Positions 7,296-14,332 of a stretch of DNA of 22,238 bases are shown here, one piece after another (the first letter of the stretch is position 1; each line of letters begins with the position of its first letter). The notes under the pieces were generated by a model. It ran no database searches. It saw only the letters and a list, made by a program, of their open reading frames with translations, and was not told the origin of the DNA. The DNA comes from CAZOWL01 sp964583605 (GTDB taxonomy: Bacteria > Pseudomonadota > Gammaproteobacteria > Chromatiales > Chromatiaceae): the NCBI GenBank assembly GCA_964583605.1, contig CAZOWL010000075.1, positions 1 through 22,238 on the forward strand, in the 5' to 3' direction. The translations under genes were made by a program, and so were the position numbers.

Positions 7296-7619
7296 ATGAA
7301 CGACCTTACCAAGATCACCGCGGCGCTGCTCGCCGCCCTCAGCCTGACTGCCTGTGTCGAGGAGGAGATGATCCGCTCCGAGCCGACCGGGATGCACCAG
7401 GCCAGCAACGCCGCCGAGAGTGCCTGCATGAGCGCGGTCAACAGCAATTACGGCGGCGAGGTGCGCGAGCTGCGTGTGGTCAGCTCCGAGTTCTCGCAGG
7501 CCAACTCCATGGTCATGGTGGACGCGGTTGGGGTAAGGGGCGGACAGGCGACCGAGCGTTGGAAGTGCCTGGTCTCCAACGACGGCAGCGTGCAGGAGTT
7601 GAGCGTCGCCGGCAATTAA
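7296..7619 (+). CDS. Small lipoprotein of unknown function
   Basis: A 107-residue protein with a lipoprotein signal peptide: MNDLTKITAALLAALSLTAC, where LTAC is the lipobox and Cys20 the expected acylated residue. The mature part has two further Cys (in ESACMSAVNSNY and RWKCLVSNDG) that could pair, and a strand-rich pattern (VRELRVVSSEF, MVMVDAVGVRGG). An acidic +2/+3 (VEEE) follows the Cys; sorting cannot be decided from sequence. It starts 31 bp after the preceding exported-protein fragment, so the two were probably cotranscribed. The family is unrecognised; it resembles short lipoproteins common in halophilic and sulfur-oxidising gammaproteobacteria. Confidence 0.84.
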   Translation: MNDLTKITAALLAALSLTACVEEEMIRSEPTGMHQASNAAESACMSAVNSNYGGEVRELRVVSSEFSQANSMVMVDAVGVRGGQATERWKCLVSNDGSVQELSVAGN

Positions 7620-7629
7620 CCACGCAGGT

Positions 7630-7658
7630 GTGGGAAGCTGGTGCTTTCGGCTTCCCAC
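7630..7658 (+). terminator. Intergenic hairpin, possible terminator or mRNA stabiliser
   Basis: A perfect 9-bp stem GTGGGAAGC/GCTTCCCAC with an 11-nt loop lies 11 bp after the lipoprotein stop and 37 bp before the next start. There is no T-tract after it, so Rho-independent termination is doubtful; it may be a partial terminator or a 3'-end stabiliser. Confidence 0.4.
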
Positions 7659-7694
7659 AGCTACCGGTCAAATCACCCCACGCAGGCAATCACC

Positions 7695-7946
7695 ATGGAT
7701 ATCACGAGCCTCCTGATCTTCCTCGCCATCGGCGCCGTTGCCGGCTGGCTCGCCGGCACCCTGATGAAGGGCGGCGGCTTCGGGCTCCTCATCAACATTG
7801 TCCTTGGCATCATCGGTGCCGTGGTCGGCGGTTTCGTCTTCGGACTGTTGGGGATCTCGGCCGGCGGCCTGATGGGCTCGATCATCACGGCGACCGTCGG
7901 CGCCGTTGTGGTGCTCTTCGTGGTCGGGCTGATCAAGAAAGCCTGA
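7695..7946 (+). CDS. GlsB/YeaQ/YmgE family stress-response membrane protein
   Basis: An 83-residue, very hydrophobic protein with three predicted membrane segments: ITSLLIFLAIGAVAGWLAG (3-21), GLLINIVLGIIGAVVGGFVF (30-49) and GSIITATVGAVVVLFVVGL (61-79), ending in IKKA. The Gly-rich helices, the AGWLAGTLMKGGGFGLLINI-type loop and the length are those of the transglycosylase-associated GlsB/YeaQ family, induced in stress and acid resistance in other bacteria; its molecular role is unsettled. The start is the ATG at 7695; a longer frame upstream (7641) enters the hairpin and is not protein-like. Confidence 0.92.
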   Translation: MDITSLLIFLAIGAVAGWLAGTLMKGGGFGLLINIVLGIIGAVVGGFVFGLLGISAGGLMGSIITATVGAVVVLFVVGLIKKA

Positions 7947-8029
7947 CTAGAGCTTTTCTTTCGGTAGCGCCACCGATGGCCTCGGCATGCGGTCAGCGGG
8001 GCGTTCCTCGACTCTTGGAGGGTCGACCC

Positions 8030-8482
8030 TTGAACCCACTGATTCTTGCACTCAGCGCGGCTCTCTTCGCCGCGAGTTCGGCGTTGGCCGACGACATTCG
8101 CACCGAGCGCGTGCACTTCAAGAAGGGCGCCACCAGCGCGACGGTGGCGGGCACCATCAAGGGCTACGAGGGCGTCGACTATGTGCTCGGCGCCCGCGCG
8201 GGCCAAGCGATGAACGTCAGCATGGCCACCGACAACACCGCCAATTATTTCAACATCATCGCCCCGGGAAAGACCGACGAGGCCATGTTCATCGGCTCCA
8301 CCTCCGGGAACCAGTTCGACGGCACCCACGCCGTCAACGGCACTATCTATCTCGAAACCCGAAGCGAGGACTTTCAGAGCTCCTACAACGCCGCGGGCGA
8401 TACGCTGGTGAATTTCTACGCCGAGGGCCAGTCCTGGCCGACCTTCGTGAAAGGGGGCGGCAGCCCGCACATGAGCCGCTGA
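8030..8482 (+). CDS. Exported protein resembling g-type lysozyme inhibitor (PliG-like)
   Basis: I place the start at TTG 8030-8032 because GGAGGG lies 7 nt upstream and the translation then begins with a clean signal peptide, (M)NPLILALSAALFAASSALA, cleaved before DDIRTERV. The mature part VHFKKGATSATVAGTIKGYE then VDYVLGARAGQAMNVSM is the pattern seen in PliG-type periplasmic lysozyme inhibitors and their relatives (a beta-sandwich that opens F-x-K-G-x-S/T-S and I-K-G-Y-x-x-x-x-Y-x-x-x-A-x-x-G-Q). The C-terminal third (after FDGTHAVNG) differs from what I recall of that family. The total is 150 residues. It lies 83 bp after the membrane-protein gene. Confidence 0.78.
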   Translation: MNPLILALSAALFAASSALADDIRTERVHFKKGATSATVAGTIKGYEGVDYVLGARAGQAMNVSMATDNTANYFNIIAPGKTDEAMFIGSTSGNQFDGTHAVNGTIYLETRSEDFQSSYNAAGDTLVNFYAEGQSWPTFVKGGGSPHMSR

Positions 8483-8563
8483 ACCTGCGACTTCTCGGGT
8501 GTGCTCTTCCACTTTCCCACGGAGACCATCAGCGTTCACTGGTAAACAACAAGGGCCTGTTCC

Positions 8564-8962
8564 ATGAACAACCGCTTCCGCTTTAGCGTGTCGGGCGCCG
8601 CCGCACCCCTGTTCGTCGTTCCGCTCTCCGGCTGCGTGGATCAGTCCAGCGCGAAGACGGACATGGGCCCGACCACCTACGATGCATCGGGCACCATGCC
8701 CTGCTCGGCCGGGCCGCCGACGTTCGACCAGGCCTGCGGCTGGCGGGTCGTACGTCAGCTCGGCGGGGGCGCGGAGATCTGGATCTCCAACATCGCCGTC
8801 AGAGACCGTCCCGCCTACCGGGCGCTGACCTTCTCCCAGGGTGAGCTCATCACCCGCGACGGGGTCCCGCTGCAGGTCAGCAAAGAGGCCGACATGTGGA
8901 CGGTCGCGGCCAATGGCGAGGAGTACTATCGCTTCGCCGATGCGGTGATCACCGGGGGCTGA
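8564..8962 (+). CDS. Lipoprotein of unknown function
   Basis: A 132-residue protein whose N-terminus MNNRFRFSVSGAAAPLFVVP runs into LSGC, a lipobox with Cys25. The mature part contains two more Cys (TMPCSAGPPTFDQACGW) close together, then strand-rich sequence (RALTFSQGELITRDGVPL, EADMWTVAANGEEYYRF). I do not recognise the family. It starts 81 bp after the PliG-like gene. The SD is weak (AAGGGCC, 8-10 nt upstream). Likely an outer-membrane or periplasmic anchored protein in the same small envelope cluster. Confidence 0.78.
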   Translation: MNNRFRFSVSGAAAPLFVVPLSGCVDQSSAKTDMGPTTYDASGTMPCSAGPPTFDQACGWRVVRQLGGGAEIWISNIAVRDRPAYRALTFSQGELITRDGVPLQVSKEADMWTVAANGEEYYRFADAVITGG

Positions 8963-9102
8963 TGCCCGCCCGGGCTGCGAGTCGAGGCGACCGTCGCGCA
9001 GCCCGCGACCGCTTCTCTGTCGACGGCAACGCCACTTGCGGTCTTTTTCTCGCCGTTCCGACCCGACTGTGCCGTCTGCGACTCAGAGCAGACGGGGTGT
9101 GA

Positions 9103-9306
9103 GGCATATCTGGGCTGCTCCATCTTGCCCTGCGTGACAGCGCGGCCAACAGTCTCCCGGACATCAGCATCTTCCTGTTCATGACCGACTACCTTAACGT
9201 CACGGTCGGCGAGGTCGAAGCGAGCCTCGAAGGTGACACCTGGGTCGTCACCGGCGACAACCGGGAGATCTACGAGGTGCCGCTGGCAGCCATCGAAGGG
9301 GGGTGA
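9103..9306 (+). pseudogene. C-terminal fragment of an exported or envelope protein
   Basis: After an in-frame TGA at 9100-9102, the frame reads LALRDSAANSLPDISIFLFM, TDYLNVTVGEVEASLEGD, TWVVTGDNREIYEVPLAAIE and stops at 9304-9306. It is good-quality protein sequence with host codon use, yet has no start codon until ATG 9181, which would leave 41 residues and has no SD. I read it as the 3' part of a gene whose 5' half was deleted between about 8970 and 9110. Family unknown. Confidence 0.45.
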
Positions 9307-9562
9307 GCGCTCGGAAGGCCTTCGGCGGGCGCCGTGCGACCCCGGAGCCGGGATCGATTCGCTGCCTGATGGAGCCCGGGCACCTCCGGCTGCGAATCCC
9401 GTAACGGTTGCAGCGGTTGGCGAGAGGATGCGGAGACGCGACCGGTGCGGTTCGCTTCGCTCACGACATCCTGCTACGTCCGGGCCGATCGGCCCTTTGG
9501 CCTCTGACAACGTTGATAACGACCGCCGCATGATGCGAACCATACCTCCGTCTCGGAGCGGA

Positions 9563-10084
9563 ATGTGCCGGAGTCCGGGGCTGGAGATTCTGTTGCTGCT
9601 CGCCGCGGCCTGGCTCGCTGGCTGTGACCAGCCAAGAGGCCAGTACCTCTCCGCGTCCTCGATTGCCCGGAAGGGCTTCGTCCTCGATCACCAGTCGATC
9701 TCCGACATGCAGGGTGGTCCGGTGCGACTCTGGGGTTTCGTCGACCACGGCAACCTCTACGGGGACGGGCGTGCGAAGGGCGTCCTTGCCGAGTGGTGGA
9801 GCGGGGACGGACCGGATGCCGACACCTGGCGCTTCGACCTGAAGGCCGAGGCGGACGACCCGGTGGGACACTCGTTCGCAGTGCTCATCGCGAACGATGC
9901 GGGGAGGGAGGACCTCCTCGAGCGCTTCGTGGCCGATGCGCGGGCGCGGAGAGCCACGAAGGTCTTCGTGACGGGCAGGCTGTTCACGTTCCATGCGCCC
10001 ACACAGACTCGCGACCTCACCGGCCTCTACCTTCAGGTGCGCTCATCCCAAGACATTCTGCTCGATCTACCGGACGGCGATTAG
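9563..10084 (+). CDS. Lipoprotein of unknown function, about 173 residues
   Basis: The start is ATG 9563, preceded by GGAG 4-7 nt upstream, giving a compact lipoprotein signal: MCRSPGLEILLLLAAAWLAGC with lipobox LAGC. Tandem ATGs at 9530 and 9533 would add 11 residues and have no SD. The mature protein alternates strands and helices (GGPVRLWGFVDHG, HSFAVLIANDAGREDLLERF, ATKVFVTGRLFTF, GLYLQVRSSQDILLDL). The pattern V-R-L-W-G-F-V and K-V-F-V-T-G-R-L-F-T-F is compatible with an OB-type barrel, but this is a guess. Periplasmic or outer membrane. It is the last gene of the envelope cluster. Confidence 0.8.
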   Translation: MCRSPGLEILLLLAAAWLAGCDQPRGQYLSASSIARKGFVLDHQSISDMQGGPVRLWGFVDHGNLYGDGRAKGVLAEWWSGDGPDADTWRFDLKAEADDPVGHSFAVLIANDAGREDLLERFVADARARRATKVFVTGRLFTFHAPTQTRDLTGLYLQVRSSQDILLDLPDGD

Positions 10085-10748
10085 AAACCGGACGTGAGCT
10101 CGCGATCTCTGCATTCCGGAACCTTCGCCGGATTACCGCCGCTCGGGCCAGTGACGGCATTGCCATCAATCCTGCCTGCCGTTAGTAGAGGCCCCAGTGG
10201 CCGCAGTCAGCACCCAGCCGTCGCAGCGGGTCGGTTCGTTAATGGTCCCGGGATTTCCGCAGTGGCGCACTAGCTGTATCGGCGTGCCGATGCCTACGAG
10301 CGAGCTTGACGGTCGGCGGCACCGAGAGCCCGACGCAGGGAGACGACATCCCACGACAGGCCTTTGGCACGGGCGAGTAGGTAGTTGTCCACGGGTAGCC
10401 GGGAATCGCCGACGTAGCCAGCATCGAAGAGCGCCTTGGGTGGTACTACCCTTCGCTCGCTCGTTTCGGGCGTCACTCGCCGATAGCTGATGGCGCAAAG
10501 CGCCTTGCGGAGATGTGGAGCGGAGAATCGCCGCACCATGAGAGATGCTGGCGGCGGCGTCAGACGAAGGAGCTTGCTACTGCGACAGTGCTTGCTGCCG
10601 ACCAACCCTCCACCGACGCCAGAACGTTCGCGTAGGGGTATCCGCGTTGCGTTGATACGATTCAAGGCGCTTCGCGAAACCCCGCTGCGGGAATGCAACT
10701 CCCTGTACGTCCTGTACGGCACGCTGCGTTCAGATCGGCAAGAATTCC
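10085..10748. other. About 660 bp without a confident gene
   Basis: Long frames exist on both strands but have no recognised domain. The most protein-like stretch is on the minus strand around 10300-10450 (ALFDAGYVGDSRLPVDNYLL, then AKGLSWDVVSLRRALGA), possibly a fragment of a gene I cannot name. The part from 10490 to 10740 shows no structure except short GC palindromes. No SD-start combination convinces me. Confidence 0.45.
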
Positions 10749-11144
10749 TTACTTGGCCTCGGCGGGAGCTGGAGCCGCCGGGGCAGCATAGGGTACGCCG
10801 TAGGGCATGCCGTAGCCCGGGTAACCGCCATATCCGCCCCAGGGTCCGCCGCCATAGCCATAGGGTCCGCCGCCATAGCCATAGGGTCCGCCGCCATAGC
10901 CATAGGGGCCGTAGCCGTAGTAATCACGGTAGCGGTTATGGCCGCGGCCGTAACCGCGGCCACTGCCGCTCATGTTCATGCTGAAGTCGCCGTAGCCGTC
11001 ACCCATCATGTCGTTCCACCAGTCGTTGGCGCCGGAGCCGTAGCCCGGACCGCCACCCCAGGGACCGCCGCCCCAAAATGCTGAAGCAGTAGCGGAAGCG
11101 CCGAGCAGAGCGGCGACAGCCGCGGCAGTAGCAAGCTTTTTCAT
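10749..11144 (-). CDS. sgp: Sulfur globule structural protein (SgpA/SgpB family)
   Basis: A 131-residue secreted protein: signal peptide MKKLATAAAVAALLGASATA-SA cleaved before FWGGGPW, then a very Gly/Tyr/Pro-rich mature chain with no Cys. It includes NDWWNDMMGDGYGDFSMNM, a conserved-looking block, GRGYGRGHNRYRDYYGYGP, three YGYGGGP repeats and GGYPGYGMPYGVPYA. Composition, signal peptide and the NMMGD-type block match the proteins that form the envelope of periplasmic sulfur globules in Allochromatium and relatives. I chose ATG 11142-11144 because AAGGAA lies 6-7 nt upstream and it begins a typical signal peptide. A promoter (11225-11253) and a leader hairpin (11181-11199) precede it. Monocistronic by context. 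This is the best taxonomic marker in the window. Confidence 0.92.
   Translation of the reverse strand: MKKLATAAAVAALLGASATASAFWGGGPWGGGPGYGSGANDWWNDMMGDGYGDFSMNMSGSGRGYGRGHNRYRDYYGYGPYGYGGGPYGYGGGPYGYGGGPWGGYGGYPGYGMPYGVPYAAPAAPAPAEAK
10851..10913 (-). repeat. Three 21-bp tandem repeats inside the sulfur globule gene
   Basis: The unit gccatagccatagggtccgcc occurs at 10851-10871 and 10872-10892 without change and at 10893-10913 with changes at its end. Each encodes one GGPYGYG heptapeptide. Near-identity at synonymous sites indicates recent expansion by slippage or unequal exchange. Confidence 0.9.
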
Positions 11145-11180
11145 TGAGTATTCCTTCGCGATGTGTCTCTGGATGGCCCA

Positions 11181-11199
11181 GGGGGCATCTTTGGCCCCC
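11181..11199 (-). promoter_or_regulatory. Leader hairpin of the sulfur globule mRNA
   Basis: GGGGGC (11181-11186) and GCCCCC (11194-11199) form a perfect 6-bp GC stem with a 7-nt loop. It lies 37 nt upstream of the start codon and downstream of the predicted promoter, so it would be in the 5' untranslated RNA. There is no U-tract, so a stabilising or translational role is more likely than termination. Confidence 0.5.
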
Positions 11200-11224
11200 C
11201 TTCCAACGAGGAGCATAACCGTTA

Positions 11225-11253
11225 TCTATAATCTAATCCATTTTCGATTCCAA
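11225..11253 (-). promoter_or_regulatory. Candidate sigma-70 promoter of the sulfur globule gene
   Basis: On the minus strand TTGGAA (11248-11253) and TATAGA (11225-11230) are spaced by exactly 17 bp within a conspicuous AT-rich island, about 80 bp upstream of the start codon. Each hexamer matches consensus at four of six positions. It is the only AT-rich block between the two divergent genes. Confidence 0.5.
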
Positions 11254-11328
11254 TATTTGTGGGTCTCTTCGAGATTGACACCTGCCGTACAATCGGAGCC
11301 TTCAAGGCTCCGCCGAGAGAGGCACCCG

Positions 11329-11499
11329 ATGGCAAAACCCAATTACGCGTTTGAGAAGCGCCAGCGAGATCTGGCAAAAAGGGCGAAGAAAGAGCAGAAG
11401 CGCCAGCGCAAGATAGGCTCGCGGGAGGATCCGGCAGGCAAGGACAGCCCGGAGCCGGGAGCGCCGCCACCGACTGCCGATACAGGGACAGTTTCCTGA
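11329..11499 (+). CDS. Small conserved basic protein (MAKPNYAFEKRQRD type)
   Basis: A 56-residue protein: MAKPNYAFEKRQRDLAKRAK, KEQKRQRKIGSRED, then a Pro-rich tail. The Lys/Arg-rich N-terminal helix beginning M-A-K-P-N-Y-x-F-E-K-R-Q-R-D is a short sequence I recognise as widespread in proteobacteria, with unknown function; the charge suggests nucleic-acid or ribosome contact, but that is inference. It is divergent to the sulfur globule gene. The SD GAGAGAGG lies 7-14 nt before the ATG. A 6-bp hairpin GGAGCC/GGCTCC (11295-11311) lies just upstream in the leader. Confidence 0.75.
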   Translation: MAKPNYAFEKRQRDLAKRAKKEQKRQRKIGSREDPAGKDSPEPGAPPPTADTGTVS

Positions 11500-11892
11500 G
11501 CCCCGGCGCCCTCCGTCGGCCCTCCCCAGCGATCAATCCCACCTCGGGTAGGTTGGGGTGACGAAGGAACCCCCAACAACAACGCACGCCCCGTGAGCCA
11601 AACATGACTCTGTTACTCCCTATCGCCGGTCTCTAGATTGCATCCGCGCTTGCGGAGGGCACGCCGCCGGAGGTCGGTTAGACTCGGATGGTCACCGACA
11701 GCGTCTGCGAGAACACGGGGACGTACAACAATAGTTCGCTGAAGCCGCGGGTTGACCTCATTCGCTTTGCTCGTATCCTCCTGATACTCGCCCGCTTCGC
11801 GGGCAGCTGAAGCGGCCCAAATTCGTTCCCGATGAATTGGTCACGGGATTGGTGCGCCGAACAGCCGCTGCCGTGCGCGGCTGACACCGGCT
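11500..11892. other. Intergenic, about 390 bp, with one REP-like hairpin
   Basis: No gene recognised on either strand. At 11552-11577 the inverted repeat GTTGGGG/CCCCAAC encloses TGACGAAGGAA(C), a form common in gammaproteobacterial intergenic repeats of the type GTAGGTTGGG...CCCAAC. The remainder, up to the 125-bp repeat, shows no coding motif. Confidence 0.5.
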
Positions 11893-12017
11893 AACGATCA
11901 TGGGGCGGGGCGAGCCAACCCGGACCATGAAATGTCGCCTCGCCCGTGATCGTTCCGTCACCCCATCCCTCTCCCAAAGGGCGAGGGAGCGATCGTGCTA
12001 CGCGAATTTCATGGTAA
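11893..12017 (+). repeat. 125-bp hairpin-rich intergenic repeat, copy 2
   Basis: Ungapped match to 4209-4333 (14 differences by my count). The long stem is preserved by arms starting AACGATCATGGGGC (11893) and ending GTGATCGTT (11954). It lies directly upstream of an IS91-type transposase remnant, which may mean it is carried by, or is a target of, that element. Confidence 0.8.
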
Positions 12018-12048
12018 GCGAGGGCGGGCGCTCGGCCCAATACGCGGG

Positions 12049-12299
12049 AGGATCCGCAGGAGCCGACACCCGCCGAACGGCGCGCGGCGATGACGTGGAC
12101 ACAACGCCTGAAGCGGGTCTTCAGCATCGCCATTGAGACCTGCCCGGCCTGTGGCGGGGCCGTGCGCATCGTCGCCTGCATCGAAGACGCCGAGGTCATT
12201 GAGAGGATCCTGATCCATATGGATGAGAAGACGGCTGAGCGCGATTCCGCGAAGCGGCGGTCCTGCCGCGCGCCGGCGCGGCGCGAACGGCTCGGCTGA
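12049..12299 (+). pseudogene. C-terminal remnant of an IS91-family transposase
   Basis: The frame reads DPQEPTPAERRAAMTWTQRL then KRVFSIAIETCPACGGAVRI, VACIEDAEVIERILIHMDEK and a short degenerate tail to TGA 12297-12299. The Cys pair in IETCPACGGAVRI and the following IACIED-type segment are typical of the C-terminus of IS91-type rolling-circle (Y2) transposases. The catalytic Tyr-containing N-terminal domain is absent. The frame carries on upstream only to about 12040, where the 125-bp repeat ends. About 290 bp of non-coding sequence follow before the NYN gene; it may include the element's 3' end. Confidence 0.82.
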
Positions 12300-12585
12300 G
12301 CGGGACGACCCAACGACGACCAGCTAGCACTGCGGCGCCAGCAGCGCGGCCAGGGTCGCGGCTAGCCGGGAGGGTCAGCGTCACAGACAAAGGCATGCCC
12401 CGCCGACCTGCCTTCGGGGTCGACTCGGGTGCTGAGATGCCGCTCAAGGGCCCCATTGCGCGTCGGCCGTGGTGCCCTACCTGTATTTGCGTCGAAAGGT
12501 TTGGCTGTAGCGGCTCGTGACGCCGGCCGTCGTCCTCACAGTGACTTCGGCGGCCGCGGTGGAGAGCTGGTGATAGGATGCGGCA

Positions 12586-13488
12586 ATGGCAAAGCCCACG
12601 ATCAACAACATCGCCGTGTTCTGCGATTTCGAGAACGTGGCCCTCGGCGTCCGCGACGCCAGGTACGCGAGATTCGACATCGACAAGGTGCTCGAAAAGC
12701 TGCTTCTAAAAGGCAGTATCGTCGTGAAAAAAGCTTACTGCGACTGGGAGCGCTACAAAGAATTCAAGGCGCCCATGCACGAGGCTTCTTTCGAGCTGAT
12801 CGAGATCCCGCACGTGCGCATGTCGGGCAAGAACTCTGCCGACATCCGCCTGGTGGTGGACGCACTCGACCTCTGCTACACCAAGAGCCACGTGGACACC
12901 TTCGTGATCGTGAGCGGCGACTCCGACTTTTCGCCGCTGGTGAGCAAGCTGCGCGAGAACAATCGGCTCGTCATCGGCGTGGGCGTAAAGAGCTCGACGT
13001 CCGACCTTCTGATCGCAAACTGCGACGAGTTCATCTACTACGACGACCTGGTGCGCAAGGAAGAGCAGCGACGCGGTCGAAAGAAGACGCCGGCTAAGCA
13101 GGCATCGGGCAAGCCGAACGCCCCACCGGCGACGGCGCCCGCAACCGCCGAAGCGACACCTGTTGCGGCCGTCACGATGGAGCCAGCGATGTCCGAGGGC
13201 TCCGCTGCGCCATCGCATTCACACAAGACCGAGCGGGCGAAGAAGCAGGAAGCCTTCGACCTGGTCCTTGCGACCATTGAGGCACTCGCCGAGGACCGCG
13301 ATGAAGATGAGAAGATCTGGGGCTCGATGATCAAGCAGGCGTTGAAGCGCCAGCGCCCCGGCTTCAACGAGAGCTACCACGGCTTCCGCAGCTTCGGCCA
13401 ACTGCTCGAGGAAGCCCAGGCGCGCAAGCTGATCGAGCTCGAGAAAGACGAGAAGTCTGGCGGCTACATCGTGCGGGCCGTCGGCTGA
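12586..13488 (+). CDS. NYN-domain ribonuclease-like protein with C-terminal LOTUS/OST-HTH domain
   Basis: A 300-residue protein. The NYN (PIN-like, LabA/DUF88) domain covers residues about 6-155: the acidic active site is visible as D14 in VFCDFENV, D86 in SADIRLVVDALD, and D112/D114 in VSGDSDFSPL. A Pro/Ala-rich linker (about 168-215) follows, then a LOTUS/OST-HTH domain (about 220-300: AFDLVLATIEAL, IWGSMIKQALKRQRPGFNES, GFRSFGQLLEEA, GGYIV). LOTUS domains bind RNA and NYN domains are metal-dependent RNases, so a role in RNA processing or decay is likely. Start ATG 12586, SD AGGA 7 nt upstream. It looks intact and apparently transcribed alone. Confidence 0.92.
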   Translation: MAKPTINNIAVFCDFENVALGVRDARYARFDIDKVLEKLLLKGSIVVKKAYCDWERYKEFKAPMHEASFELIEIPHVRMSGKNSADIRLVVDALDLCYTKSHVDTFVIVSGDSDFSPLVSKLRENNRLVIGVGVKSSTSDLLIANCDEFIYYDDLVRKEEQRRGRKKTPAKQASGKPNAPPATAPATAEATPVAAVTMEPAMSEGSAAPSHSHKTERAKKQEAFDLVLATIEALAEDRDEDEKIWGSMIKQALKRQRPGFNESYHGFRSFGQLLEEAQARKLIELEKDEKSGGYIVRAVG

Positions 13489-14095
13489 GTACAGCGAACC
13501 AGACTCATCCACTATACGCCCGCGATGGTCGGCAGTTTCTTGGGACTCCGCGGACCGCGGCGCTCGGGCGCGCCCGACAGGATTTGAGCCTGCGAGCCTG
13601 GCCCTCGGCGAGGTCTCCGGGGTGGAGCTGCACGATAACTTCTCCGAGGCGCTGGTCACGACAAAGATCGACAAGCATGCCAAGGTACCGGTAGCGTCAC
13701 CTGGTTCTATGTCGACATGGCCTATCAGGCTCGCATCATGGCCATTCAAGCACGGTGCATGGTTGCCGGCTGTTGGCGAGCAAAACAGCCTTTCCGACGC
13801 GCCAGGGCTGCGCTTGCCCCAAGGGTAAGAGTCGCTCAACAGCGGCGCACATGAAACCCACGAAATCGCCGCCGACCGCGTCGTGCTCCATCACGCACCT
13901 CGGGTTTCTTCAAGGTGCTTTAGAGACAACCATTTCTATTTGCGTTAATTTGCGGAACCTGCGGCGGATGCGATCTATGGTCACTCTCAATCAAGCGATC
14001 GAGATCCATACCAGCGGATGTCATCGGGATGGGCCGCCGCGGCGCCTTGAAGGCGGCCCTCGGCCGTGATCGTCAAGCTCCTCTGCTTTCACTAC
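13489..14095. other. About 600 bp without an intact gene; possible decayed coding sequence
   Basis: Around 13620-13760 one plus frame reads VELHDNFSEALVTTKIDKHA and a neighbouring frame continues GSVTWFYVDMAYQARIMAIQ. Together they look like a frameshifted fragment of a real protein that I cannot name. The palindrome TCGGGCGCGCCCGA (13564-13577) lies upstream. A minus-strand frame across 13219-13839 is a shadow of the NYN gene. Nothing else was seen. Confidence 0.4.
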
Positions 14096-14332
14096 ATGGT
14101 GACCAACGGCCTGGAGACCGACGAGATCACCGTTGGAACCGTCATCTAGATCCCGCCAAAGCACGCGACGGCCTACTACGACCCGGATACTGGCATCTAT
14201 ACGATCGCCTAAGAAGGGGACGACCTGCTCGAGATCAGCCGGCGCTTCGGCACGACGGTGGAAGCGATCGAAGTGGAGAACGGCTTGGAGGACAGCAGGA
14301 TCGAGGCGGGCGGGACGCTCGTGATCCTGTAG
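14096..14332 (+). pseudogene. LysM-domain protein remnant with two in-frame stops
   Basis: One frame reads MVTNGLETDEITVGTVI, TAG (14147-14149), IPPKHATAYYDPDTGIYTIA, TAA (14210-14212), EGDDLLEISRRFGTTVEAIE, VENGLEDSRIEAGGTLVIL, TAG (14330-14332). The last part is a complete LysM peptidoglycan-binding module (Y-T-x-x-E-G-D-D-L-L-E-I-S-x-R-F-G then N-G-L, I-x-A-G-x-T-L-V-I), and the first part is the tail of another. The original was probably a two-LysM cell-wall protein. Both stops are single-base changes from sense codons. Confidence 0.78.

Noticed and set aside
7673..8539. Minus-strand frame of 288 codons across the envelope cluster
   Set aside because: It is antisense to a signal-peptide gene and a membrane protein with good ribosome binding sites.
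9482..9495. 14-bp palindrome GGGCCGATCGGCCC followed by TTT as a terminator
   Set aside because: The stem is only 5 bp with a 4-nt loop and three T; too weak to call.
10294..10722. Minus-strand frame of 142 codons between the lipoprotein and sulfur globule genes
   Set aside because: Part of it looks protein-like, but there is no ribosome binding site, no recognisable family, and the first half is low-quality sequence.
10840..10915. CRISPR-like direct repeats
   Set aside because: The 21-bp units are contiguous with no spacers and encode the GGPYGYG repeats of the sulfur globule protein.
13565..13610. tRNA-like T-arm on the minus strand (GCAGG CTCAAAT CCTGT followed by CGGGCGC)
   Set aside because: No matching 5' acceptor, D-arm or anticodon arm exists within 80 bp; at most an att-like fragment, and probably chance in GC-rich DNA.
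13622..13760. Resemblance of LVTTKIDK to the start of NuoB-type subunits
   Set aside because: Only a few residues agree, and the conserved Cys motif does not follow; left as unidentified decayed sequence.
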